A program made the position numbers and the translations under genes. From positions 5,146,001-5,210,000 of the forward strand of contig JARUPY010000607.1 of the NCBI GenBank assembly GCA_029817715.1: 64,000 nucleotides of DNA, read 5' to 3'. This DNA is from Melastoma dodecandrum. Lineage: Eukaryota; Streptophyta; Magnoliopsida; Myrtales; Melastomataceae. The first letter of the stretch is position 1, and every line of letters begins with the position of its first letter. The notes under the pieces were generated by a model. It did not search any database. It was not told the origin of the DNA and saw nothing but the letters and a program-made list of their open reading frames with translations. Positions 55,502-64,000 of the stretch are shown piece after piece.

Positions 55502-56770
55502 CTAGGCGAGCATGGCTCCGAATGACTCTTCTCTGACTGTGAGATAGAGAGTGAGGTGATGTCCCGGCTTTGGCGGGACAAGAACAGGTGGTCGTGTTAG
55601 GTATATCTTGATTTGTTCGAACGCAGTTTCGCAGTCATCATCCCATTCGAACTTGACGTCTTTTCTCAATTTCTTGAATAGAGGTTTACATGTATCGGCT
55701 AAGTTAGAGATGAACCTTCCGATGTAGTTGAGGCGGCCCATGAATCCCCGAATTTCCTTGATTGACTTTGGAGCCGGGAGATCGCGAATTGCCTTGATTT
55801 TGTCCGGGTCGATCTCGATGCCCTTGCTATTGACCACGAAGCCGAGGAGCTTACCTGATGTTGCCCCAAACACACACTTGGCCGGATTGAGGCGCAACTT
55901 GTATTTGAGGAGTCGCTCAAATAACTTGCGGAGGACGTCCACATGGTCTTGCTCTGCCTTGGACTTGGCAATCATGTCGTCGATGTAGACCTCGATCTCG
56001 TGATGCATCATGTCATGAAACAGTACCACCATGGCTCGTTGATACGTTGCCCCGGCGTTCTTGAGCCCGAAAGGCATCACTCGGTAGCAGAAAGTGCCCC
56101 AGGGGGTTGTAAAGGTCGTCTTCTCTTTATCCTCTTCGGCCATGCGAATTTGGTTATAGCCGGAGAATCCGTCCATAAAAGAAAACCTATTGAATCCGGC
56201 AGTGTTGTCCACCAGCAGGTCAATGTGTGGTAGAGGGAAGTCGTCTTTGGGACTTGCTTGGTTGAGGTCGCGGTAGTCGACGCAGACTCGGACCTTCCCG
56301 TTTTTCTTGATGACTGGGACGATGTTTGCGACCCACTCTGGGTAATGGGCCACTTCGATGAACTTGACCTTAAGGAGTTTATCGACTTCTTCTTTGATGG
56401 CGAGCGCTAGCTCGGGCTTGTATCGACGTTGCTTCTGTTTTGTCGGTGTAATTTGCGGGTCAGTGGGGATTTTGTGCTCCACTATTTCTGGATCCAAGCC
56501 TGGCATGTCCGCATACGTCCAGGCAAAGACGTCCGAGAATTCTTTGAGTAGACTGACAATGTCTCTGGCTTCGTTTGCCGGTAAGTCGGCACCGATGAAT
56601 AACTCCTTGGGTTCGTCGTCAGTCCCGATGTTGATTGACACCGGCTCTTGTAACGTGACGCTCTTCAGTTCTTCATGTCGCAGAATACCTTGTTCCAAGC
56701 CATGGTATCCATCTAGAGATTTCGGGTCACGTACTACTTCTTATTCTTGCTTATGGGAATTTTCGGGCAT
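55502..56770 (-). CDS. pol: Ogre pol, first part: reverse transcriptase, ended by an in-frame stop
   Basis: The first ATG in frame is 56698, but homologous reading begins earlier (NPENATRRGEVTEHDPVSAS) and crosses a stop near 56740. The RT blocks are complete: VIKKNGKVRVCVDYRDLN, SFMDGFSGYNQIRMAEEDKE, MPFGLKNAGATYQRAM, the catalytic VYIDDMIAKS, and the connection domain LRLNPAKCVFGATSGKLLGF and IRGFMGRLNYIGRFI. The TAG at 55502-55504 falls in the RT-RNase H connection, and the frame continues open after it. Ogre elements are described as splicing an intron between protease and RT; the 56750-56856 gap is where one would sit here, but I see no clear splice sites. Confidence 0.9.
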
Positions 56771-56856
56771 GACCGAAGCAGATACTGGATCGTGTTCTGT
56801 AACTTCTCCCCGTCGAGTTGCATTCTCGGGGTTTAAGTGAGGCATTGAATGATGGC

Positions 56857-58209
56857 CTACGTCTGTGAGTTGTTCGGCGGGATTTGTGGGTATTCCCGAA
56901 GCGCCATTCTGAGCGGCATGTCCGACTCGGCCGGGTCTGACGCTTCCATCATATTGACATCTTCTTCAGGCTCAGCTGTCCTGTTCTTCTTGGTTCTTGG
57001 CCATTCTTCATCAGAATTTAGTGTTGAGTTGGAAGCCGAAGACTCTGTTTGCTGGTTGGTCCTTAGCCCTTCTTCATCTGAATTTGGTGTCGAGTTGGAA
57101 GCTGAAGATTCTGCTGGCTTGTTTGGTAATGGTATTTCGGTCCCCGGGAGCGTCCCTGACGATGTTGAGACTGTTGGAGGTTGAGGAGGAGGCGTTCCGG
57201 CTTGTCGAATGTACCTTGAAATTTGTTCCAGGGGGATGGCAACGTTGGAAGGTATGAAATGGACCCGCATACGAGGCCGACGCCTCTGGCCATGCCCCTC
57301 ATTAGCTTGGATAACGTTAACATGTATGCTAGCTAACCGTTCGTCTTCTGGCAGGCGCACTTCCCCCTCTAGCTCACCAGTCCGAATCTTCATGTCTTCG
57401 AGTTTCCCAGATAGGATCTCGCCTTCCATGGTCGTCGCAGAAGAACGAACGAAGCGGATAAATGACTTGTCGTTGGCGTGCTTGTCCTGCTTATGCCGTA
57501 CTTCGCCTTCGAATCCAAGCGCCGTGGTCCCCATCGGAGAGGGGATTCCGATCGGGTGGGTCATACCTTGCCCCCTGGCCCCGAGTCCTTGGCCCGATTG
57601 GTATCCATGTCTGATGAATTCTTTCGCGGCGCTGATGTTGCCCCACGTCATTAAAGGGTCGGATTTGTAATCACGCCTAACCATGTGGACCATTTCAAGC
57701 GTCTGGGCCGTCGATAGTTCTCCGGTTGGCTCTCTGAGATACGGCATGTCGATCTCGTGGCAGAGTTCCATCGTATGTTCCCCCCGTACTGTGACGAGTT
57801 TGCCATCTGAGGGAAACCTGACCATCTGGTGGAGCGTTGATGGGACCGCTCCTGCCTGGTGAATCCATGGGCGTCCTAGCAGCATGTTGAAGGAGCCCCC
57901 CGCGGAGGAGAAAAGGGTTGGCCCTACCTTAATCTCCAAAGTGACCTCACCGTGAGCCTGGCGCTTGGCACCGTTGAAAGCGCGGATGGATAACCCCGAT
58001 TGCGGTAGCTTCTCCGTGTTGATGCCGAGCTTTTGTGCAACCACGAGCGGTATTATATTGACCCCTGACCCACCATCTATGAGAACCTTGGAGATGGTGG
58101 TGTCTATGCACTTGAGCGTTATAAATAGCGCATCGTTGTGATCGTCTCCTTGTTCCGGGAGATCATCTTCTGAAAAGGTAATTGCGTCGTTAGCTAATAT
58201 CTGGTTCAT
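56857..58209 (-). CDS. pro: Ogre aspartic protease with downstream G-patch domain
   Basis: 450 codons. The protease spans about residues 25-160: VLIDGGSGVNIIPLVVAQKL holds the active site (D-G-G-S, the Tat-type variant), then LSIRAFNGAKRQAHGEVTLE and MLLGRPWIHQAGAVPSTLHQ. About residues 215-240 form a G-patch (FIRHGYQSGQGLGARGQGMT), a glycine-rich RNA-binding motif known after the protease in some plant and animal retroelements. The tail is Pro/Ser/Glu-rich, disordered, and contains an imperfect duplication (PNKPAESSASNSTPNSDEEG and QQTESSASNSTLNSDEEW). The frame differs from that of gag, so at least one frame change lies between 58392 and 58209. Confidence 0.88.
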   Translation of the reverse strand: MNQILANDAITFSEDDLPEQGDDHNDALFITLKCIDTTISKVLIDGGSGVNIIPLVVAQKLGINTEKLPQSGLSIRAFNGAKRQAHGEVTLEIKVGPTLFSSAGGSFNMLLGRPWIHQAGAVPSTLHQMVRFPSDGKLVTVRGEHTMELCHEIDMPYLREPTGELSTAQTLEMVHMVRRDYKSDPLMTWGNISAAKEFIRHGYQSGQGLGARGQGMTHPIGIPSPMGTTALGFEGEVRHKQDKHANDKSFIRFVRSSATTMEGEILSGKLEDMKIRTGELEGEVRLPEDERLASIHVNVIQANEGHGQRRRPRMRVHFIPSNVAIPLEQISRYIRQAGTPPPQPPTVSTSSGTLPGTEIPLPNKPAESSASNSTPNSDEEGLRTNQQTESSASNSTLNSDEEWPRTKKNRTAEPEEDVNMMEASDPAESDMPLRMALREYPQIPPNNSQT

Positions 58210-58391
58210 GTACGAGTCATTTACTTCGACCGCTCAGGCACATGCACCTCGGCAAGGAATTTCTCCAACATCTCCCTATGCTTGTCGGAGGAATGAATAA
58301 GGTCGAAGAGCGAAATCTGAGCTGGCTGCTTCCTCAGTTGCTCTACAATGTTGTAATCGCTCTCCTTGATAGCGTAGATCACCTTGCGGAT

Positions 58392-60974
58392 CTATTCGTT
58401 GGATGGCGCCTTGGGCTTCGACAGTTCCCCTTGCAGCTGGGTGTTAGGAGCAGTCACCACCCTACCTGAACGGGTGATGAGTTCAACTTCTGGGGTTGAT
58501 GAGGCGCAGCTGGGCCTGATCACGACGGGAATCCTTGGTTCCTTCGCCAGCGAGCCTTCTGCTTGGGAGGGCGCCCCGGGCTGTGTCTCTCCGAGCGGAA
58601 TGTATACATATGGCGCCTTGGGCCTCCGAGGATTTATTATTGTGAAGCCGTCCGGTAGTGCTGTAGTTGCTGACACCAGGCGGATCCCCGTGTTGGGCTG
58701 ACTTCGGCCCTGGTTTCGACCTCGACCTCGGCTTCGTCCTCGGCCGGCGTGCACCACGTTGACATGCTCTGTAGGTGTTACCTCACATTCGTACATGTGG
58801 ATTTCTTCTTCTTGATTGGTCAGCGGCGCGAAGGAGTTAAAACCGACATAGTTCACGTGCTCAGGCAAAGGATTGCTCTTGACGTTGGGAGTGGTGGCTG
58901 GTGCAGCGAAGGTGATTACGTCGTCATCCAATAAATTCTGAATTTTAAAGCGGAGGGCGATGCAATCCTTGGTGTCATGCCCTAGCGCCCCAGAATGATA
59001 CTGACAAACCGCCTTGGGATTGTAGCCAATGGAGGAGGGATTGGTCGCCTTGGCTTCCACGGGCTTGATGAAGCCCATGTCTCTCAGTCGGACGAACATG
59101 ACATCCAATGGGTCAGGAGTGGGTGTAAGGTCTTCCAACCTGCGCTTCGGGCGCTCCTGTTGAACCGGCCTCGGTTGGGAGTACATCATCACGGGTGCGG
59201 GAGCTCTGGGGCGAGTGGTGGCGGACGCTGGTGGCTTGGCAGCTGCCGCCACGTACGATCTTGGCGCATACATGGTGGGGGGTGGTGTAGCCCTCATTGA
59301 TTGCCTACTGTGTTCGGTTGTTACAATGAGCTCCTTGGGCTTCGGCTTGACCATCGGCTTTGGCGATGCGGTCGGAATGAGGCCATCTCTGCTGGCGTCA
59401 TCGAGCTGGCTCGCGGCAATGACTGCCTGGGCGAATGTGAGCGGTGCCCGTCCGCCAATCATGAATGGTCCATATTCGCGCGGCAGCAACTGTAGGAATT
59501 CAGTAATAAGATCTCGCTCCTGCATGGGGGGCTTGATCTGCGTCGCCATCTCCCGGAAACGGTGCGCGAAGGTCTTGATTGACTCTCCTCGGAACCTCCG
59601 CAGCTTGCGGATGTCAGACAGCGTTGGTGCCATTTCGACGTTAAAGCTATAGTAATTCAAGAAATCAAGCGCCAACTCCTTAAACGTGGCGAACTGCCTC
59701 AGGTCCTTGGAATAGTACCACTGAAGCGCCGACTCTGCCAGGCTTTCTTGAAACATTGTGATGCGGAGCTTATCATCTGCCGGATAGACCGACATCTTGT
59801 GGCAAAAATGTTTGAGGTGCAGCTCGGGACATCCGGTGCCCTTGAATTTTTCGAACTCCGGGGACTTGAATTTGTGAGGAACTTGAAAATGGGGAACCTG
59901 GAAGTCGTTGTACTCCCATGTTCGAGCCTGGTACCCTTGGAGGGCGTTAATGCGTTCTTCGAGCCTCGCAATGTGTTAGGCCTCAGCTTCCCGCATTGAC
60001 GATATCTTGGCTTCGAGCCTTGTCTCGAAGGAGCTCATCTGTCCCTTCTCTCCCAACAACTCATCTATTATGGTCGCGTTGCGGGTTCTTGGACTGGGCG
60101 GGGTTGGCCTTGCATGTGGGGCCGAGGGACCAGCGATTGATTGTGGCACTCCGTAGTTGGTAGCTGGAGCGCTGACAGGGAAGTAAGAGACCGGCATTCC
60201 TTCCAGGGGAGTTGGGCCGACCGCGGCTGGCACGTAGGGAGTTGGCCTCGGGGCTGGCGGCTGTGAGTAGTAGGGCGGCACCTGTGGTTGTGCCGAGGTC
60301 GTAGAAGCGGGCAGCATGCGCATGTATGGGTTGTAAAGGGAAGCAATACTGGTGGAGGCGGCTAACCCAGGCATGACTGGGTGGTATAATGGAGAGATGC
60401 CTGAGGGAGTGCCCAAGCCCGGCTGTGAGAAAGGATAATGCGGCATCGCCGTGGTTGTCGATGCCGCGGACCCTGGCATGACAGGGGGAAGATGGGGATT
60501 CTGGGTGGTAACGGGAGTTGGAGCTACCGAGAGTTGCCGTTGAAGTAACTCTGCCATCATCGTCTTCAGGGCAGATAGTTCCGCGGTAAGGGACTCGACC
60601 TTGCCCCCCAGGGATGTGGTGCCGGCGCCTTGGGCCGGTATGGGCAGGTTGGGAATGAATGGGGGGATGGTCGTTGGAACGGTCGAGGTCTGCATTGCTA
60701 GCGTTGTGAAGGCCGCCAAAGGTGGTATATATGCCGGAGACATGCCTCCGCCTGAGGATTGCCCAACAGCGAAGGTCGGGGCTTGAGAGAAAAGCGGGGG
60801 AAATGCCACCGCGTCAAGGGAGAAAGTTGGAGAGGGGGTTACGTCTGTGGCTTCGCTGGCAGTTGGAGGAAGGTCTCCTTCTTCTTCAATTGTTGTAGAA
60901 GCTACCACGCACCCTGGGGATGTATCCGCCATTACTGTCTTGAGGGATCGGAATCTTGGACGTTTGTTCGACAC
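58392..60974 (-). CDS. gag: Ogre gag, one in-frame stop
   Basis: From the ATG at 60974 a low-complexity Pro/Ala/Thr-rich N-terminus (MSNKRPRFRSLKTVMADTSP) leads to a coiled segment (EKGQMSSFETRLEAKISSMR). A TAA at 59976-59978 interrupts, but the same frame continues as ERINALQGYQARTWEYNDFQ into the retrotransposon gag domain (DDKLRITMFQESLAESALQW, LDFLNYYSFNVEMAPTLSDI, FRGESIKTFAHRFREMATQI). A CCHC-like finger reads CQYHSGALGHDTKDC. The frame stops at 58392, yet a family-like continuation (IRKVIYAIKESDYNIVEQL) follows directly, so this stop too looks mutational. Gag would form the particle core. Confidence 0.87.
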
Positions 60975-61200
60975 AATCGTTTGGTACCTTGGCAGAATTA
61001 AAAGTGGTTAATGTCGAGTAATGGGACATTTTTAGGTGTGATATGTAGTGATGCGTGAATATGCCTACGGGATTGTAATTATAGGGATTCGATCTAAGAA
61101 AGGTATAAGAAGATACTCCATTATTCAAGTTAGTCTGGTATAGCATAAAACATAAAAAGATAATGCTGAACCCTAGAAGAAACGGTAGGTGGAACAGGCC

Positions 61201-62430
61201 CTAGTCGTCCCAATGGCGGTTGCGTTCGAAGCGGAAACGCCTGATACGGGCATCCTCGAAGCTCCAGTCTACCAGGGTAGGCTCAATGTTCATCATGGTG
61301 AGGGTGGTCCAGGTCCTGACGATGTCTTGAAGCGTCCGCCTAGTCAACCTTGAGGCAGATAATCGAAGGTCCAAGCTGATGGGCTCAAGGAGTGGGTACG
61401 CGGGCGGCGCCATGGATATCCCTCCGAATTGGTGGAGCACGCGAATCGGGACGTAGTAGGAGGTCCCGTTGATCCCAATGATGGGGATATAGTATCCCAT
61501 TGTCGAGTTGACGATGGCTGTGACATCATTGAAGCAGCGCGCCTTTGGGTAGAAATCTTCTGGTGTCATGCTTTGGAAGAAACGGGTGGTTCCCCCAAAG
61601 GAGCGAGTTGCTAAGTATCCACGCTCCGCAATGCGACTCAGGAGCCCGGGGTGATGTTCCGGGCGGAGAAAGTATCCAATCACCCCGAGGTGGGTGACGA
61701 ACCATGCTTGCAGGAGTGCCAGGCTGAAGGTGGCTCGGTGATGTCTAGTCCCTTCTCTAGCCTTCAAGATGATAGAGGAGAGGCTGTGGTTTGTTTCCCC
61801 GACCATGTTCGGGATGAAGGGCTCTCCTGCGATGATTGCCTCTGCGAGCCTGACTGTACGCCCGTGGAGGGAGCTGGCCGTGTAAGGGTAGAGTATGGCG
61901 CCTGCGAACATGAGGATAAAAGCCCTGGCAGACGCTTGTCCATCTCCGAAGTGTGGAAGGTAGGGAGACGACTGCTGGATGAGGAGCTCCTCGGCGTCGA
62001 TGTGTCCCTGAGGGGTGATGAGCGCGGTGACAGCCGTCGGGGTCGTCCTTAAAAAACGCGCGATGTCCCTCACATTGTTGTTGTGGTGCAGGAGGGGCAG
62101 GATGCCGGGACGGTGGGGGAGCTCTGCTAGGTGCGTGTATTCCTCGACCGTGGGGGCGAGCTCCAATGCCCCGAAGTGGAATGTATAGGTCTCAGGAGAC
62201 CACCGGGCGACCAGGTTCTGGAGGAGAGCCCAGTCTAGCTTGACGTCGATCAAGTCAACAAGCGCTCCAAGCTTCGATCGCACGAAGTCACGCTCGGATG
62301 GTGCACGGCCATTATGCCTATCCTTGAGGTGCTGCGTCTCCGGGATGCCCTTACGGAGGAAGACAGGATCCATGTAATGACCTGAGAACTTAGACGTTAT
62401 CCACATATAACGACAAGCCCATCTTCGCAT
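61201..62430 (-). CDS. Ogre ORF1, protein of unknown function upstream of gag
   Basis: Intact 409-codon frame, the only undamaged long gene of this element. It has conserved blocks VDLIDVKLDWALLQNLVARW, TYTFHFGALELAPTVEEYTH, LAEAIIAGEPFIPNMVGETN, SLALLQAWFVTHLGVIGYFL and PVFLRKGIP. The W-x-P-E-T-x-T-F-x-F...E-x-x-P-T-x-E-E-Y pattern is that of the plant mobile domain-like proteins (DUF7745 type, from memory), which occur in plant transposons and in MAIN-like proteins. Ogre elements are known to carry an ORF1 before gag with unknown function. No signal peptide or membrane helix is evident, and no catalytic motif is recognised. It starts 25 bp after a stop-rich leader; ATG at 62430. Confidence 0.8.
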   Translation of the reverse strand: MRRWACRYMWITSKFSGHYMDPVFLRKGIPETQHLKDRHNGRAPSERDFVRSKLGALVDLIDVKLDWALLQNLVARWSPETYTFHFGALELAPTVEEYTHLAELPHRPGILPLLHHNNNVRDIARFLRTTPTAVTALITPQGHIDAEELLIQQSSPYLPHFGDGQASARAFILMFAGAILYPYTASSLHGRTVRLAEAIIAGEPFIPNMVGETNHSLSSIILKAREGTRHHRATFSLALLQAWFVTHLGVIGYFLRPEHHPGLLSRIAERGYLATRSFGGTTRFFQSMTPEDFYPKARCFNDVTAIVNSTMGYYIPIIGINGTSYYVPIRVLHQFGGISMAPPAYPLLEPISLDLRLSASRLTRRTLQDIVRTWTTLTMMNIEPTLVDWSFEDARIRRFRFERNRHWDD

Positions 62431-63008
62431 CCTAGCATGATATGAAACTTATGCGGACACGCAAATGCATTAAAGTTGAACGGCACAATTATGGACAGTC
62501 AAACATAGATATTCATGCAGATGGATGCAGATGATGCAATAAAGGAGTAAAAAGAAAGGGAAAAGCAATGTGAAAACCCCCTTGGGATCAACCCATTTTG
62601 CTGCAAAATTAGCGAGGTTAGTTTTCATAGTCATTGCAAACAAACGTACCTGTACCCTATCCCAGCACATGTAGAAGACACTTAGTAACAGACAAATGCA
62701 CGTGCGGCGTCTTGTACCTGTAGTGAGCAAGCAGTTTCTAGACTCTTGGATGAAGGCTTCTAAACCTCCCTCGGACAAAGGGAGGCGAATCCCACCTCAT
62801 AACATTAAATGGCAACAAGCCATAATGCATGAGGCATACGGCGATCCCCTAAGGTCCTAGTCCCGGGTGTAGGGACATGCCTAGCCTAGCAAAGACAGAC
62901 ATGAGTGCAGACAAAGGGCACCGAGCCAAACAAGTACATGCGCAAACAAGAACTCCCATCCGCATGTGGACAAGTGTAAAGGTGTTTCGATAAAAATCCA
63001 CATGCAGA
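62431..63008 (-). other. Ogre 5' leader
   Basis: About 580 bp between the primer site and ORF1, with short frames only. A packaging signal would be expected here but none can be pointed to. Confidence 0.5.
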
Positions 63009-63010
63009 AG

Positions 63011-63028
63011 TCCCCAGCGGAGTCGCCA
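63011..63028 (-). promoter_or_regulatory. primer binding site (tRNA-Arg type of Tat/Ogre)
   Basis: TGGCGACTCCGCTGGGGA on the minus strand, seven bases inside the 5' LTR end. This is the primer-site type I know from Tat/Ogre elements (tRNA-Arg); the tRNA match was not verified. Confidence 0.75.
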
Positions 63029-63035
63029 TCCGGGA

Positions 63036-64000
63036 TGTACACGCGCCCTCCGGCCTAGCACGCACGCTGCGGCTCTGGCGACACGAGGATCCGGGCCCGC
63101 TCCCCGAGGCCCAATCCGGTGGGCGTCGCAACTCGAGCGTCGGACGCTGCGGAAGGGCATTGGGTTGAATCCTCCCTTGGTTCCCGAGCGGATCTGCGGG
63201 GCGTTTCACCGACCGTCTCCAGTCCTTGAAGGCGACGGGCGAAAGGCTGCGTTAAGACCTCGCTTGGGAAATTCCGAGAGGATCCAGGAAGCGGCTCGTG
63301 TTGCCGTCACCCATCCAAAATGACTCCGTTTGTAAAATGTGTTGTTGTTTAACCTAGGTAAACTATTACGGAGTCGCCACCGACTTTTTATTTTAAAACT
63401 GTTAAGTCGGAAAAACATCTTGTTCGGGGATTTCTACTTACTAGTCTTTACACTCTAAACATGCGAAGAGGTGGCGTTTGCTCCAAAAGAGTTTGGCTTT
63501 TGATTAACGAGCGTTGGACCCGATCCGGGCATGACTCCGAACTCATGTCACTGTTTTACGGGCGTTGGACCCGATTCGAGCCTTTTGGGCTCGAACTCAT
63601 GTGTATTTAGCAAATAGCATGCGACGATAAACCTACGGGCCTAAAGCATGCGAACAACCACAACCAATTATCGAGATCAAAGAGAGCGGGAAAGGGTGGT
63701 GATCGTGAGCCTATGCACTTGGGCTCACGACCCGTTACATGTGGAAATAAAGAAAAGACGGGAAGCCCGCACTTCCCTCATGTACCTGAGATGACGGTCG
63801 ATGTCGCTTCTCTTTAAACCAACGGTTTTTTAGGCCGCGGTAGATCCAACCCGCGCGGTTTGTTACACGCGCCTTCAAGCTTTCTATCTTCGAAATATCG
63901 CTTTGTCGAAATTCCATGAAGCTCGGTTGATTTTTCCATGCAAAATTAAAACACCACATAGAAGACGATAGTCAGAAAATTCCAAAATACATGGGATAAT
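63036..64000 (-). repeat. 5' LTR of the Ogre element (incomplete in window)
   Basis: Plus-strand start TGTACACGCGCCC, collinear with 46042-47006. From the solo copy the LTR should extend some 2.5 kb past the window. Confidence 0.92.

Larger units (their letters stand above)
51103..64000 (-). mobile_element. Ogre/Tat-type Ty3/gypsy retrotransposon, continues past the right edge
   Basis: In element sense: 5' LTR (from beyond the window down to 63036), Arg-type primer site (63011-63028), a leader, an extra ORF before gag (62430-61201), gag (60974-58392), protease plus G-patch (58209-56857), RT - RNase H - second RNase H - integrase (to 53384), a 1.9 kb noncoding region, a polypurine tract and a 3' LTR cut short at 51103. 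Extra ORF1, long LTR (3.5 kb from the solo copy), this primer site and the additional archaeal-type RNase H together define Tat/Ogre elements. Visible breaks are few (stops at 59976, 58392 and 55502 plus one or two frame changes), so it is young but defective. Confidence 0.93.

Overview
The window is nuclear DNA of a flowering plant, most likely a dicot, although the sequence does not settle the species. The evidence is spliced plant genes (an IQ67-domain protein with four in-frame exons and GT-AG introns), a plant class II small heat-shock protein, and a dense, partly nested set of plant-specific LTR-retrotransposon lineages. Most of the 64 kb is retrotransposon sequence. Only two host genes look intact, and a third is a clear pseudogene.

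Layout. 1-6251 (+): the 3' part of a Sirevirus-type Ty1/copia element (integrase, RT, RNase H, an extra ORF after pol, multiple polypurine tracts, 1.43 kb 3' LTR). 6252-7744: spacer. 7745-17107 (+): a complete Athila-type Ty3/gypsy element with two 1.15 kb LTRs about 2% different, an Asp-type primer binding site and an AAACA target duplication. 17113-18287: spacer. 18288-19823 (-): intact IQD gene. 19824-22470: spacer. 22471-28105 (+): a decayed gypsy-like element with short LTRs that keeps a protease but shows no RT or integrase; a solo copia LTR (25136-25429, duplication AGTCG) lies inside it. 28736-33610 (-): a copia element with both LTRs and an AGTCG-independent duplication TACTC. 33847-42056 (-): a second Sirevirus whose 5' end was deleted from the LTR into gag. 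44418-44912 (-): class II sHSP with TATA box and heat-shock elements. 45941-49945 (-): an arabinose-5-phosphate isomerase pseudogene cut in two by a 3489 bp solo LTR (TSD TCCCT). 51103 to beyond the right edge (-): a very large Ogre/Tat gypsy element with an extra ORF upstream of gag, a protease followed by a G-patch, RT, two RNase H domains and integrase; its LTR family is that of the solo LTR.

How the parts work together. The retroelement genes encode their own capsid, protease, reverse transcriptase and integrase, but nearly every copy carries stops or frame breaks and is probably non-autonomous. The host genes act independently: the IQD protein is expected to bind calmodulin at microtubules or the plasma membrane, and the sHSP is a heat-induced cytosolic chaperone. 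I found no convincing new system. The observations most worth following are the isomerase pseudogene split by a solo LTR, the extra ORFs in the Sirevirus and Ogre elements, a strong CAGAAG/CTTCTG word excess in the copia elements, a palindromic copia target site, and a palindromic GTGCAGCTGCAC repeat plus a duplicated polypurine tract in the Athila element.
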